The notes under the pieces: generated by a model | The model's input: only the letters and a program-made list of their open reading frames with translations | Databases searched by the model: none | What the model was told of the DNA's origin: nothing | Part shown: positions 1 to 10,895 of the stretch, in pieces | Position numbering within the stretch: the first letter of the stretch is position 1 | Layout: each line of letters opens with the position of its first letter | NCBI RefSeq assembly: GCF_000150955.2 | Contig: NC_011693.1 | Span: 360,359-424,358 of the forward strand | DNA length: 64,000 nucleotides | Reading direction: 5' to 3' | DNA from: Phaeodactylum tricornutum CCAP 1055/1 | Lineage: Eukaryota; Bacillariophyta; Bacillariophyceae; Surirellales; Neidiaceae | Position numbers and translations under genes: made by a program

Positions 1-1
1 T

Positions 2-1825
2 GAAGTTGAACCTGTTGAATCCGTCGATCCTATTTTAGCTTCTCTTCCGGTGTCTTCTGGACAGTCCCCAACCTTGGAGTTTGTCCGTAACGCGTTGGCG
101 GGGGGTGTTTTGTGCTCTAAATGTACTTTGGGCAAAGAAGGTGGCCGTGACGGCGAGATTGGTAATCCGACGGAGATCTCAATTCTCCGCGCGAGTTACT
201 TCGCCGACATCAATGTGAGTGGCATGAAGGAAGAAGCCCCTATCGTCGCCGAAGTTCCTTTCAGCTCCGAGTACAAGTTCATGGCCACTGTGCACGAACC
301 TCGTGTGGAAAACGATGGTGCTGGTAACGATGGAAGTCTCGTTGTCCATGTAAAGGGCGCACCCGACCGCATGGTGAAGCTCTGCTCTACTCAGGCCAAG
401 GCGGGTTTGCTAGGTGAAGGAAACAAGGAACCCATCAACATGGGATATTGGACTGAGCAGATCGCTATTCTTTCCTCGCACGGTCTTCGTGTGCTCGCCC
501 TCTGTCGCGGTAGCGTCCCCGCTGGCTCCATTAAGAGCGGTGACCAGCTCAAGCCTGAATTTGTCAACGGCCGTGCGGAGCCGTGGCTCACTATAGTTGG
601 CCTTTGTGCTATTATGGATCCTCCCCGCCCCGAATGTGTGCAAGCCATTGCTGAGGCGCATGGGGCTGGTGTACGCGTTGCCATGATTACTGGAGATCAC
701 AAGGATACCGCTCTTGCTATCGGAAACCAGTTGGGTCTTGTGGACGAGAAGTACAATGAAGCCATCACCGGACCCGAGCTTGATGCATTGAGTGATGCCG
801 AAATGCGTCTCGCTGTTCAGAAGTACAACATTTTTGCCCGCTCTTCTCCCGAAAATAAGATTCAGATCGTCAAAGCTCTTCAATCCGAAGGAGAAGTCTG
901 CAGTATGACTGGAGACGGTGTCAATGATGCTCCTGCACTCAAGGCTGCCGATATGGGTGTAGCCATGGGCAAAGAAGGGACCGATGTAGCGCGTGAAGCT
1001 TCCGAAATGATTCTGGCCGACGACAATTTTGCCACCATTGTGACAGCTGTGCGAGAAGGCCGCGTTGTGTGGGACAACCTGCGTAAAGTGCTACTCATTA
1101 ACACTCCGATCAACAACGCTCAGGGTATGTCGGTTCTATTCGGTATCATTTGCGGTCTAAGCGATACTCCGTTGACGCCTATTCAAGTGCTGTACTGTAA
1201 CTTGATCTGTGCAGTTACTCTTGGTTTCGTTGCTGCTGTCGAGCCCGCCGAAGACGGCATCATGAGCAACCCGCCGCGTCGTGTTGGAAAGCGTCTTATC
1301 GGTCGTTTCCTTCTGTTGCGTATTATCATTGCAACTATTGTCCTGGTCGCGTGTACAGTCGGATCGGTATTTATTGTTCGAGGCGATTACACTCTTGAGG
1401 AGCAGCGTTCGCAGGCGCTCAATACTCTTTCCTTTGGCGCTATTTCGGTTACTTTGAGCGCCCGCTTCGCCTACAACTCAGCCTTCCACCCACGGCTTTT
1501 GGGGGGCAATCCGTTATGCTGGTACTCTGTTTCCATTATGTCTGGTCTCCAGGTCTTGATTACCTACACTCCTGGCTTGAACGATACCGTCTTTGGTATG
1601 GCCCCCATGGACGGCATGCAGTGGGGTCTTGTTGCTGGATTCATGTGCGTGATCTTTGTAGTGATGGAATTCGAAAAGGCTGTCCGCCGCTATTTGTCTT
1701 CGCTTGGTGAGGATACCGACGATAAGGAATTCAACGAATACTTTGACGCCGCCCCGCAACATCAAGATGAAAACACGCCCCTACCGCATGGAACTCATTT
1801 GAACCTGACCGAGCTCAAGAAATAG
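2..1825 (+). CDS. P2-type cation-transporting ATPase, 5'-truncated by window edge
   Basis: C-terminal part of a P-type ion pump. The frame is open from base 2, so the true start and the phosphorylation site lie to the left of the window. Visible parts are the nucleotide-binding domain (KGAPDRM), the hinge TGDGVNDAP, the conserved block before TM5, and about six C-terminal membrane helices. The TM6 region reads [16 protein letters not shown], which resembles bacterial CtpF/PMA1-like P2 ATPases more than animal SERCA. It is closely similar along its whole length to the next gene (2948-6304), so the two are tandem duplicates. The transported ion cannot be read from sequence; Ca2+, Na+ or K+ are all possible. 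Confidence 0.9.
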   Translation, partial: EVEPVESVDPILASLPVSSGQSPTLEFVRNALAGGVLCSKCTLGKEGGRDGEIGNPTEISILRASYFADINVSGMKEEAPIVAEVPFSSEYKFMATVHEPRVENDGAGNDGSLVVHVKGAPDRMVKLCSTQAKAGLLGEGNKEPINMGYWTEQIAILSSHGLRVLALCRGSVPAGSIKSGDQLKPEFVNGRAEPWLTIVGLCAIMDPPRPECVQAIAEAHGAGVRVAMITGDHKDTALAIGNQLGLVDEKYNEAITGPELDALSDAEMRLAVQKYNIFARSSPENKIQIVKALQSEGEVCSMTGDGVNDAPALKAADMGVAMGKEGTDVAREASEMILADDNFATIVTAVREGRVVWDNLRKVLLINTPINNAQGMSVLFGIICGLSDTPLTPIQVLYCNLICAVTLGFVAAVEPAEDGIMSNPPRRVGKRLIGRFLLLRIIIATIVLVACTVGSVFIVRGDYTLEEQRSQALNTLSFGAISVTLSARFAYNSAFHPRLLGGNPLCWYSVSIMSGLQVLITYTPGLNDTVFGMAPMDGMQWGLVAGFMCVIFVVMEFEKAVRRYLSSLGEDTDDKEFNEYFDAAPQHQDENTPLPHGTHLNLTELKK

Positions 1826-2947
1826 AAGGCTTGGCGTCGGTGAGTGTATGTGTACAATGGAAGGAACAAACTCGCTTGTTTGTACACGGTGGTAGTCTGC
1901 AATGGATGTTTACGAGCACCTTTTGCAACCGGCATCTTTATGCGTCCATTTTCGTTTTGGAACGCATCCGTGGGATCGCACGTCCGTGGTTTTTCCTTCC
2001 TGTCTTTTTCATGAATGTTCTCTTTCGCTCCGGAATAACACTATAAAGCAATATATGAAATACCAATTGAAGCAACAAAGCCTACATTCGTTGCCCATAT
2101 CGGAATGTTTGTCATTAGCTGGTAGACACTTTTCTCAACATAGGGGAGGGTGAAGAATTGAAGTGGATAACGATTCTAACTGTGAGTTGACAATGAGGTC
2201 CAAAGATGTCGACTGCTCCTTCCCGCACCAAGTCGAAGGTTGGATTCACTTACCAACAGTAAATGCTACCAAATCATTGACAATGACTAATTCTTTGGAA
2301 GGTGTTTTGCCATGGATATGAAATTGCCTGTGAAAAAAGTGGAGCTAACTCGTACATTTCACGTTACTGCGAAATTCCTGGTCGCGTTGCGTCTTTTCCG
2401 TGTCGGTCTACGGCAGGGCATAGCTGCGGTTTCCGCCAATCAATGAAGTACCGTCGGAAAGGCGTGCGTCACAGGGACCGACTCTATCTCAACATGACTG
2501 GTTGGGAGCAGGGTCGAGTATTTTGGCATACATTCGGTCGAAGTGCGTCTCCGTTCGGGAACTTCATAACCCATTTTGAGGTTCCGTTTCGTTCGGCAGA
2601 GTTTGACAGTTAGAACTAGTTCCGTGTCGTCTCACAAATTTCGGAAGGTTGTTCGACCGTTCCGGGAGTGGACCCAGAAGATTCACCAGATTTTGCCGAG
2701 ATCGATCTTCCAATCTTTCGAACTCGACTCGATTCTGCCCGCGAACTCTTGGATTTCTCACGGTACATTTGCGTACGCAAACAATCTACACACAAACACA
2801 CACACACGCGCATACAGCCTTTACAAAAACCACGGACACCGAATCCGACCACGATACTGGACTACTTTGGAGTGTTTTTGGTACCGCGACTCCTTTTTCC
2901 GGTTCCAGTAGTCCTTGTACGTATCATTGTCGATTAGTCTGGTCACG
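1826..2947. other. Intergenic region between tandem ATPases
   Basis: About 1.1 kb with no credible gene. It holds the 3' end of the first ATPase and the upstream region of the second. Near 2178 is an ACTGTGAGT element of a kind that recurs in other upstream regions of this window, and at about 2788-2812 there is a CA-rich microsatellite some 140 bases before the ATG of the next gene. Short open frames here overlap each other and show no domain. Confidence 0.6.
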
Positions 2948-5900
2948 ATGGGAGGCGAGGAAGAAGCTGCCGGTCCGGTGCGGAACATGTTCCCCTGGCA
3001 CGCCAAGACGAAGGAAGAGTGCTTCGCCGAGCTCGGCTGCAAGCCTGATCTCCACAAGACCGGTCTGACGGTGGAGGAAGCCAAGACTCGTCTCGAAAAG
3101 TACGGCTACAACAAGCTCACGGAGAAGGAAAAGGTGACGCTCCTCCAACGCATCTGGGCTCAAGTTGCCAACGTGCTCGTCGGCATTCTCGTATTCGTCG
3201 CCATCGTCTCTGTCGTGCAAGCCGCTACAGCGGACACTACCGATAAGGTCGTCACGAACTCGATCCAGGTTGGATTGATTGTCTTTGTCATTACGTAAGT
3301 ACACTTGTGTGCAGCAAACAGTTGTGGAGGAATTGTAGAACAAAAACAATACCGCTGCTTCCTCTCTCTCTTATCGCTATCCTTTTCTAACCAAGTTTGG
3401 ATATCTCTCTTTATAAATTTCTCTCGTTACAGCATCAACACCTGTATTGGAATTATCCAGGAAGGCTCGGCCGAAGCCGCCGCCGAAGCCCTCAAGAACA
3501 TGCTTTCGTCCGACGCCATTGCCGTACGCAACGGCAAAGAAGTCAAGGTCCCTTCCGCCGAACTCGTCCCCGGGGACGTTGTCAAGCTCTCGCTCGGTGA
3601 CCGCGTTCCCGCAGATTTGCGTATGTGCGACGTCGGAAACTTGGCCGCACAGGAAGCCGCACTCACCGGAGAATCCGTCCCCATCGACAAGACCGTCGAT
3701 TCCATTCCCGTGGAAGGCGACCCCAGTTCGACACCTCTCGGGGATCGCCACAACATGTGCTTTTCCGCCACACTCATATCGCAAGGAACCGGCACCGGAG
3801 TTATTGTCTCCACGGGAGATTATACGGAAATTGGTACCATCAACGCTCTCGTCAACAAGGTTGAAAAGAAAAAGACCAATGTTTTGGAACAGATCGATAC
3901 CGTCTCCAAATGGCTCGCCGTCTTTATTACCATTACTTCCCTCGCCACCTGGTTCGTCGCCTTTTTCATTACCGACTTGAACGGTATCGATGCTTTGTCG
4001 ACGGCCTTGGTTTCGGCTGTTGCCATGATCCCCGAAGGACTCGAAGCCATCGTCACCATGACCTACGCATGGGCTGTCTCCAACATGGCCAAGCAGAACG
4101 CCATTATCCGCGCTCTACCCGCCGTCGAGACACTCGGATCCGTGACCGTGATCTGCTCTGACAAGACCGGCACCTTGACGCAGAACGTCATGAGCCTAAC
4201 CGCCTTTGTCACCTCCAACAAGCGCTTCAAGTTTGACGTCAATGCCGCCGAGCGTACACCGACAAACTTTGTCGTCGACAACAGCTACCTCCAAGAACGT
4301 GCCGATCACTCCAAGTTCCTCTCCCGTACCGAAATTATCAAGAAGGGTCCTTCTGCCGAACGCTCCACCAACCGTGGACGCAAGTCTACCTTCCCCTTTG
4401 GCATCAGCTTGGGCTTTGGCAAGACCAACCGTGGCGAGCCCGAAGCTAGCAAACCGGAAGAAACCGCTGAAGTTCCTACGGCAGCTGACGACAAGGGCGA
4501 TACTCCCACGATTGCCGGTACTGAAGCAGGCGCGGGAGAATCTCCCGACTCGGATTTCCTCCGCAAGGCTCTTGGTGGAGGTATTCTTTGTTCCAAGTGC
4601 AGCTTGGGTGAAAACGGGGGTCGCGCTGGCGAAATCGGTAACCCCACGGAACTCTCGATCCTTCGTGCGGCCTACTTTGGTAACGTGCCCGTCTCGGAAG
4701 TCAAGGATAGTTCCCCCGTCGTTGCCGAAGTCCCTTTTAGTTCCGAGTATAAGTTCATGGCTACCGTGCATGAGCCAATTGAAGAGAACGATGGCTCAGA
4801 ATTGATGAACAAGCTCATTGTCCACGTGAAGGGTGCTCCGGATCGCATGATTCCTCTCTGCAAGTACCAAGCCAAGGGCGGTTCGTTTAAGGAAGAAGAC
4901 TTGGAGCCCTGTGAAAGGGACTATTGGATTGATCAGATTGCCATTCTCAGTTCTCATGGTCTCCGCGTGTTGGCCTTGACCCGCGGATCGCTCGAAAAGG
5001 GCGCCGTGAAGCAGGGTGAACAACTCGGACCCGAATTCGTTCAGGAACGCGGCGAACCCTGGCTCACTATCGTGGGGCTTTGCGCCATTATGGATCCTCC
5101 CCGACCCGAATGCGTGCAAGCCATTGCCGAGGCTCACGGTGCCGGTGTCCGCGTTGCCATGATTACTGGTGATCACCGCGATACCGCCTTGGCGATTGGA
5201 AGCATGCTTGGTCTTGTCGATCGAGAACATTCCGAAGCCGTAACCGGGCCGGAAATGGACTCCATGAGCGAGGCTGAACTCCGTATCGCCACTCAAAAGT
5301 ACAACGTTTTCGCCCGTGCCTCCCCACAAAACAAGATTCGTATTGTCAAGGCTTTGCAAGCCGAAGGAGAAGTTTGTGGCATGACCGGTGACGGTGTCAA
5401 TGATGCCCCTGCCCTCAAGGCTGCCGATATGGGTGTTGCCATGGGTAAAGAAGGTACCGATGTGGCTCGCGAAGCGGCCGAGATGATTCTGGCCGACGAC
5501 AACTTTGCCACGATCATTTCCGCTGTTCGTGAAGGTCGGGTTGTGTGGGATAACCTTCGTAAGGTCCTGCTCATTAACACTCCGATCAACAACGCTCAGG
5601 GTATGTCGGTTCTCTTCGGTCTGCTTTTTGGTCTGAAAGAAACACCGCTTTCGTCGATTCAGGTTTTGTACTGTAACTTGATCTGTGCCGTGACACTTGG
5701 TTTCGTCGCTGCGGTCGAGCCCGCGGAAGACGGAATTATGGAACTGGAGCCGCGTCGTGTAGGAAAGCGTCTTATCGGGCGATTCCTTGCCCTGCGCATC
5801 GCCATTGGAACCATTACACTTGTCGGCTGTACCGTTGGGTCCGTCTTCTGGGCGAAAGATCTTGGTTACACTCTGGAGGAAACCCGTTCGCAGGCGCTCA

Positions 5901-6304
5901 ACACACTTTCCTTTGGCGCTATTTCCGTTACGATGAGTGCTCGTTTCTCACGCAAGAGCGCTTTTCACGCACGCACTTTCCAAGGTAATCCAATCGCTTG
6001 GTGGTCGTACATGGTTATGGGTCTCTTGCAGGTTTTCATCACGTACACGCCGGGTTTGAACGACACCATCTTTTCCATGGCCGGAATGGATGGTCCCCAG
6101 TGGGGCATTGTGGCCTTGTTCATGGTTGTTATGTTAGTTGTTATGGAAGCCGAAAAGGCCGTGCGCAACTATTTGACGGCTCTCAAGTACGATACGGATG
6201 ATCGTGAGTACGGCATTTTTGATAGCGAAGCCGACCGCAAGCCTGATACCACGCCTCTTCCCGACGAGTTTAAGCGTTTCGGAACGAACGAACTCTCGAA
6301 GTAG
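2948..6304 (+). CDS. P2-type cation-transporting ATPase
   Basis: Complete pump of 1072 residues from two exons, 2948-3294 and 3433-6304. The 138-bp intron (GTAAGT...ACAG) joins VFVIT to INTCIGIIQ inside the second membrane helix. It has an N-terminal cation-ATPase domain, the TGES loop of the actuator domain, TM4 with PEGLEAIVT (P316), the phosphorylated Asp359 in DKTGTLT, KGAPDRM in the nucleotide domain, TGDGVNDAP near 767-775, and six C-terminal helices. Length and domain order fit P2 ATPases. TM4 has Glu where most relatives have Pro after PEGL. ATG at 2948 is chosen because MGGEEE starts just before the conserved domain. It lies tandem to a close paralogue. Confidence 0.93.
3295..3432 (+). 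other. Intron of the second P-type ATPase
   Basis: 138-bp intron with donor GTAAGT and acceptor TTACAG, phase 2. Removing it restores the conserved helix-2 sequence. The longer frame that starts at 3305 is intron read-through and not the real N-terminus. Confidence 0.9.
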
Positions 6305-6512
6305 ACATAACCGGCACGCCCTCGGTTTCCTTTGTTTACACTGTCTTTTTCGTGCGGGTCCGTCAATATCGCGGATTCTTCTCTTTGGCTTTCGGGTGCA
6401 ATTCTACAAAAAAATTAAAACAAAACTAACTCGAAAGCATTTATTTGTATACCAACAGCTAGCAGAAACAATCCCTTGTCAAAATTCAATAAAGGGCACC
6501 GCGTGGGGGTCG

Positions 6513-7801
6513 CTATCTATTGACTGTGGAAAGATTGTATCGAAATGCTTGCATCAGTTCGGCATCCAAGTGTTCGGTCGCGTAGTGAAGATCGGGTTGG
6601 GTCAAGTGTTTGAGCCGCATTCCCAAGTCTCCCGTTTTGATCACGGCCTTGACAAAGTCCGCGCCGCTACCGTGGTTCTTGCTCGTCCCCGTTTCCACCA
6701 CGTGGTTGCGGTTGGCGGTACCGCCCACGCATTCCGCAATGCTTTGGACAATGTCGTCGGAATGCAGCAGCAAGTCTTCGAAACGGATCATCAAACGTGG
6801 GTAGGGTGCCTCCCAGTAATCGCGGTACCATCGACTCCATAAATGTACGAGCGAATCCCAAAATTGTACATCGGTGGCGCTAAAAATGACCTTGACGCGA
6901 AAGCTGGTTTGATTGCGGGGCAGCTTATCGGCGCTAAAGCGTCTGAAATCTCGAGGCAGCGTTTTTAAACCCGGACAGCGTTGCGCGCCGCGGGCCCATT
7001 TGGCGGCGTAGGGATGTTTGCACTGTACCGGGAGAGTAAACCAGAAGGATTCGTGTGGGCGGTATGGTATGGGAATGGAGCAGACCATGGCCAAGACGAC
7101 ATTAACCACGTACCATGCTAATTTGTCAAGTAGTATGTCCATTCCGAATGTTTGAACATAATGGCTGTGTGTGAGGAACGCGCTTTGCATGTCGGCGGTG
7201 CACAGGTAGTCGCCTCGCACCCGGGCCGATTCCCCGTGACCACTTGTACGCACCTTTGCATCCAAAAGAATGGATCCCGTATAACGACAATAGGCAAGAC
7301 TGCCGTTTGATTGATTCCTTCCAGGGACACGGCGGCGTGATGCAATCGTTTGCTTTCGGTCCGGTGTTTGCCCCACGGAACTTGCCAGGCTTTTTGTACA
7401 CCGAAAACGTTGTTGGTCAAGTGTCGTTCCAAGGCGTTGGTTCCGGTGTTGAACATTCCGGCGGGTGCGACGTACCGTTCCGCCTGGGGTATGGCGTCGC
7501 GGAAGGCTTGACATGTTTCAAGACCTAGGACAATGGGTTGATCAATGGGACCGTAGAGTGTGGTGAGTGTGCGGGTATCGGGGAGGAGTTCCCAGGACGG
7601 GGCCTGGATCGAGGTGACGCCAGCCGCGCGGAGTACCTCCAGAATGACACGCTTGTCTTCCGGAAAGGATAGCTGCTGATCCAGAACGATCATCGTATCG
7701 CTGTGATTCGTGGTCGTGTTGGGAGAGGCCAGACGCGGGAGGCGCAGTGCCGTTTGGTCGTTGTTGTGTGCCGTGTGATTGTCGTCGCCGATTCGATGGC
7801 G

Positions 7802-7833
<32 letters not shown>

Positions 7834-8080
7834 GCCCTAGCTTCCATTCACCGTTGCTCCAAGGCAGAGAGGAAAGGCCCCCCATGCCTACCAACGGTTC
7901 CCGGTGTAAGCGTACCATTTGTGTCAGAGAAAGAAGCATTAGTCCGGCGAGTCCGACGAGGAGACCCGTCATGCAACGGGACGTCCGATTCCGAGCGTTG
8001 GTCAACCCCGGTTTCCGTCGTTCCCGCGAACGTACCGAAACCACCGACCGTGTGCTCGACTCTAAAGGATCCTCACGCAT
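6513..8080 (-). CDS. Sulfotransferase-like type II membrane protein with polyQ tract
   Basis: 446 residues from two exons, 8080-7250 and 7022-6513. A 227-bp intron (GTACAAG...TACAG) lies in the WMQRC/CKHPYAAKW region. The N-terminus has a basic cytosolic tail and one membrane anchor (about 37-55), then a stretch of 11 Gln (83-93) coded by CAA/CAG repeats. The P-loop-like FNTGTNAL (210-217) and the VVIRDPFFW segment (265-273) fit the 5' and 3' PAPS-binding parts of sulfotransferases, so it may sulfate glycans in the Golgi. ATG at 8080 is preferred over an upstream in-frame ATG, because the upstream 25 residues are only translated TG microsatellite. It is distantly related to the three sulfotransferase-like genes at 15-24 kb. 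Confidence 0.7.
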
Positions 8081-8082
8081 GG

Positions 8083-8136
8083 CGTGTGTGTAGTGTGTAT
8101 ACACGTGTGTGTGTGTGTATAGTGTGTGTATATATG
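8083..8136. repeat. TG/TA-rich microsatellite
   Basis: Imperfect (TG)n with TATA interruptions, just upstream of the ATG of the sulfotransferase-like gene (CA-rich in its sense orientation). Confidence 0.85.
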
Positions 8137-8316
8137 TACAAAATACCCAAGCCAACGGGGGTCATCTTCTCCCCTTGTCCGACCCGAATCGCTAAGGTGC
8201 GGTGCCATGGTCGAACAATGCGGGTTGGCAACTTTGTGATCTCCGGGTCTATTCACCCAAGCGCCGTTTGCGTCTTTCACCCAACCGGGTTGACCGTTCG
8301 TATTCGTGAGTGACTA

Positions 8317-8515
8317 GGGGATGGCTAGATCACCTAGTCTCGCGGGTATGAAAACCATCCACACGACTGATACACGTCATCTTCAGAAACATTTGCTTTT
8401 GGCCGTTTGCGATTCAAACCGATGCTCTGTCGAGCCTGCAAGCCGATCGAAAGAGGTTACCCTTGACCATTTGCATACCGAATTCTCATTTCGTTCGACT
8501 CTTCACAATGAAACT
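8317..8515 (+). repeat. Left terminal inverted repeat
   Basis: 199 bp matching the reverse complement of 10367-10565 with no difference that I could see by eye. After this point the arms diverge at one base, share a few more, then become unrelated. Confidence 0.9.
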
Positions 8516-9592
8516 TCCTTAATCATCTAAAATGACCCTATGCAAACAACACAACAGCATTGCTTGTTTTGTGATGATTGATCTGTCTCTTAATATGCAC
8601 AATTGTCTGCTGAGATCTCTGCCCAACTTGTTTGTTGTTTTGTACTCTGTAAAGGTTTGTTTCCGCTCTTTTTGTTTGGACTCTTAAAACAATTGCAAGT
8701 TTCCAGTCTCAACAATGCCTATGAATTTTCTCTTGTAGTCAGCTAGATGTCACGACTCCGCAAGTATACCATCTTCATAATAAGTGCGAAACACCGGTTG
8801 TCTTCATTCTGCTCTACCAAGATTTGTAGCCTGGTATACATTGCTGTACATTGTCGCTCTCCTTGGTAACTTGACTCACTCTCGTGTTGAGGGAGCGGCA
8901 AAAACTACTTTCCACATGGGTTAATACAAGTTCACCTGTTCTGGAGCCCTGACAATGAAAGTAAAACGTCAACATTTGTGCAATGTATCGTCTTACACAA
9001 TGGACAAACTTTGGGTACCCACACAATTCAGGAACAACAGTAGTGATGTCACTGGAAAAAGATACTTATATATGCATCATGAACTAGGTTTAAACAAATA
9101 TGTGGTAAAACCTTTTTCCATTATATTGCAAAAATAGTACTGAAACTACTATGAGAAAGGCATTTATATATTGTTATGTTTCAAAACACCAATATGCAAA
9201 TAGTTGTCGAAATTCAGTTAATGTAAGAAACTAGTATGAACATGAATTCTTTAAGTGCAAAAACCAACATGAAATTTGAGATTCAAGATGCTCGGAGTAG
9301 GAAATCCCTACGACAAGCATAGGGTTCAATATCCCTAATTTGTGGAGACAAGTCTAAAACCAAACTATAGTCCTTCAAAAGGAAATCGAATGCAAAAACA
9401 AAAGAAGAAAAGAAAGGATTCCCCTCTAGGAAGTGGATAAAGACATTAATACATACCTTATAGAGGAAAGAAAATGGAATAATACTTTGGAGTTCTTATT
9501 GTGTTGTGCATCTAGTGGTACAGGTTTACAAAAATTAGAATTGGAACACAATGTGCTTACCAAGGTATTGTTCTCAGCCTCAGGAAGCAACA

Positions 9593-9724
9593 GACGGAAG
9601 CGGCTACCTCCTTTGGTTTTCCTTGTGCAACACTGATTGCGAAACATCAAGCGACGGACGGGAGCGGCTACCTCCTTTGGTTTTCCTTTTGCAGCACTGA
9701 TTGCAAAAAATCAAGCAACGGACG
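9593..9724. repeat. 64-bp tandem duplication inside the TIR element
   Basis: Two imperfect units starting at 9593 and 9657, each with CGGCTACCTCCTTTGG and a shared downstream segment ending near GACGG. Confidence 0.8.
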
Positions 9725-9798
9725 GTTGCACCGTGAATAGAAAAAGGCTACTGGCAATATAGGCCACAAAGATGTTGGTACTGGCTTTGGGAATACAG

Positions 9799-10101
9799 TC
9801 AACTCCCTTTGGGTTGTACAATGCGGGTTCCGTTTTCGTCGTTGCCCCATACGAGATTCTGAAAAGTCCCACAGCCGCCCATTTGCACGGCGGAGTCGTC
9901 GGGGAATTGTTCCATGGCGGCCACGAGGACTTGAATACCTCCGGCGCTAGCGATGCCGCCCTTGTTGTTCTGATCCAGTGCCAGATTCTGGAGTGCTCTC
10001 CCGCCGGCAGCTTGTACGAGTGCGTCGTCGGAGAAGCGGTGCATCGCCTTGACAATGGCGAGGAGTCCACCGGTGAGACTAATGGTGACACGGTTGGGAA
10101 C
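9799..10101 (-). pseudogene. Armadillo-like repeat gene fragment
   Basis: About 100 codons in one frame contain at least two armadillo-type repeats, with AGGRALQNLALDQNNKGG and GCGTFQNLVWGNDENG as recognisable cores. There is no proper start, and a stop follows soon after the second repeat, so this is a broken piece of a larger gene. It lies wholly inside the TIR element, which suggests capture. Diatom genomes carry many such repeat proteins; the parent gene is not in this window. Confidence 0.6.
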
Positions 10102-10366
10102 ATATAGAATCTTTACATACCGGTATTTTCCTGTTTAACATTGCATGTACATAACGCCTTGTTGTTCTATTGTCGCAAATACAGCAAACTCCCAATTGCC
10201 GCTGCCGCAACACTGGGAACTCCCTGCAAAATTGTCAACATATTCTTCGAACGCGTCGGGGCAGCGCTGCTGCCAAAGCCCGTAGCTGTTGGTTTCGGCT
10301 ATCATCCTTGTTTCCATTAGGTATGCCATATGGTACCGGAAGACAATAAAAGACTAATAATAAGGT

Positions 10367-10565
10367 AGTTTCATTGTGAAGAGTCGAACGAAATGAGAAT
10401 TCGGTATGCAAATGGTCAAGGGTAACCTCTTTCGATCGGCTTGCAGGCTCGACAGAGCATCGGTTTGAATCGCAAACGGCCAAAAGCAAATGTTTCTGAA
10501 GATGACGTGTATCAGTCGTGTGGATGGTTTTCATACCCGCGAGACTAGGTGATCTAGCCATCCCC
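10367..10565 (-). repeat. Right terminal inverted repeat
   Basis: Inverted copy of 8317-8515. Short open frames inside both arms are identical translations of the repeat and not genes. Confidence 0.9.
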
Positions 10566-10895
10566 TTGAGTCCCGGTAACGGTCCCCAGACCGACCTCTC
10601 CTTTTTACCCTACCCTACTCACCCGACGAACTGAATGTGTGTGCAGAATGTCGTTGGAGTTGCCTTTTTTTCGTCTCACACCGGATCGTCCCAATCCGCA
10701 CTACCACGAGACTCTTCCATTGTGTGTGTGTGTGTGTGTGTGTAACCTGTGAATGTTTCGGTTTGGGGAAAAGCAAGCATTTACTGTACTATTGTCCGCA
10801 GCATCCGTAGAATCCGGATCAATTGACATCATCCGCATACTACACCGAGTGCTGGTGAATTGTGCGATTACGGCGAACGTCGACCGAACGAAAAC
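10566..10895. other. Upstream region of the PAP/fibrillin gene
   Basis: 330 bp with a (TG)n run at about 10721-10743. No gene or clear core promoter is recognised. Confidence 0.5.

Larger units (their letters stand above)
8317..10565. mobile_element. Non-autonomous DNA element with 199-bp terminal inverted repeats
   Basis: A 2.25 kb segment bounded by long inverted repeats beginning GGGGATGGCTAGATCACC. No transposase is visible inside. The interior is AT-rich and carries a 64-bp tandem duplication and a fragment of an armadillo-repeat gene. I found no convincing target-site duplication: the left flank ends TGAGTGACTA and the right flank starts TTGAGTCCC. Size, long inverted repeats and a captured gene piece fit a Pack-type or foldback element, but the superfamily cannot be assigned. 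Confidence 0.75.

Noticed and set aside
3305-3432. Alternative N-terminus of the second ATPase from 3305
   Set aside because: It is intron sequence. Splicing from 3294 to 3433 restores the conserved N-terminal domain.
8306-10576. Target-site duplication flanking the TIR element
   Set aside because: TGAGT occurs in both flanks but at different distances from the element ends, so it is not a proper duplication.
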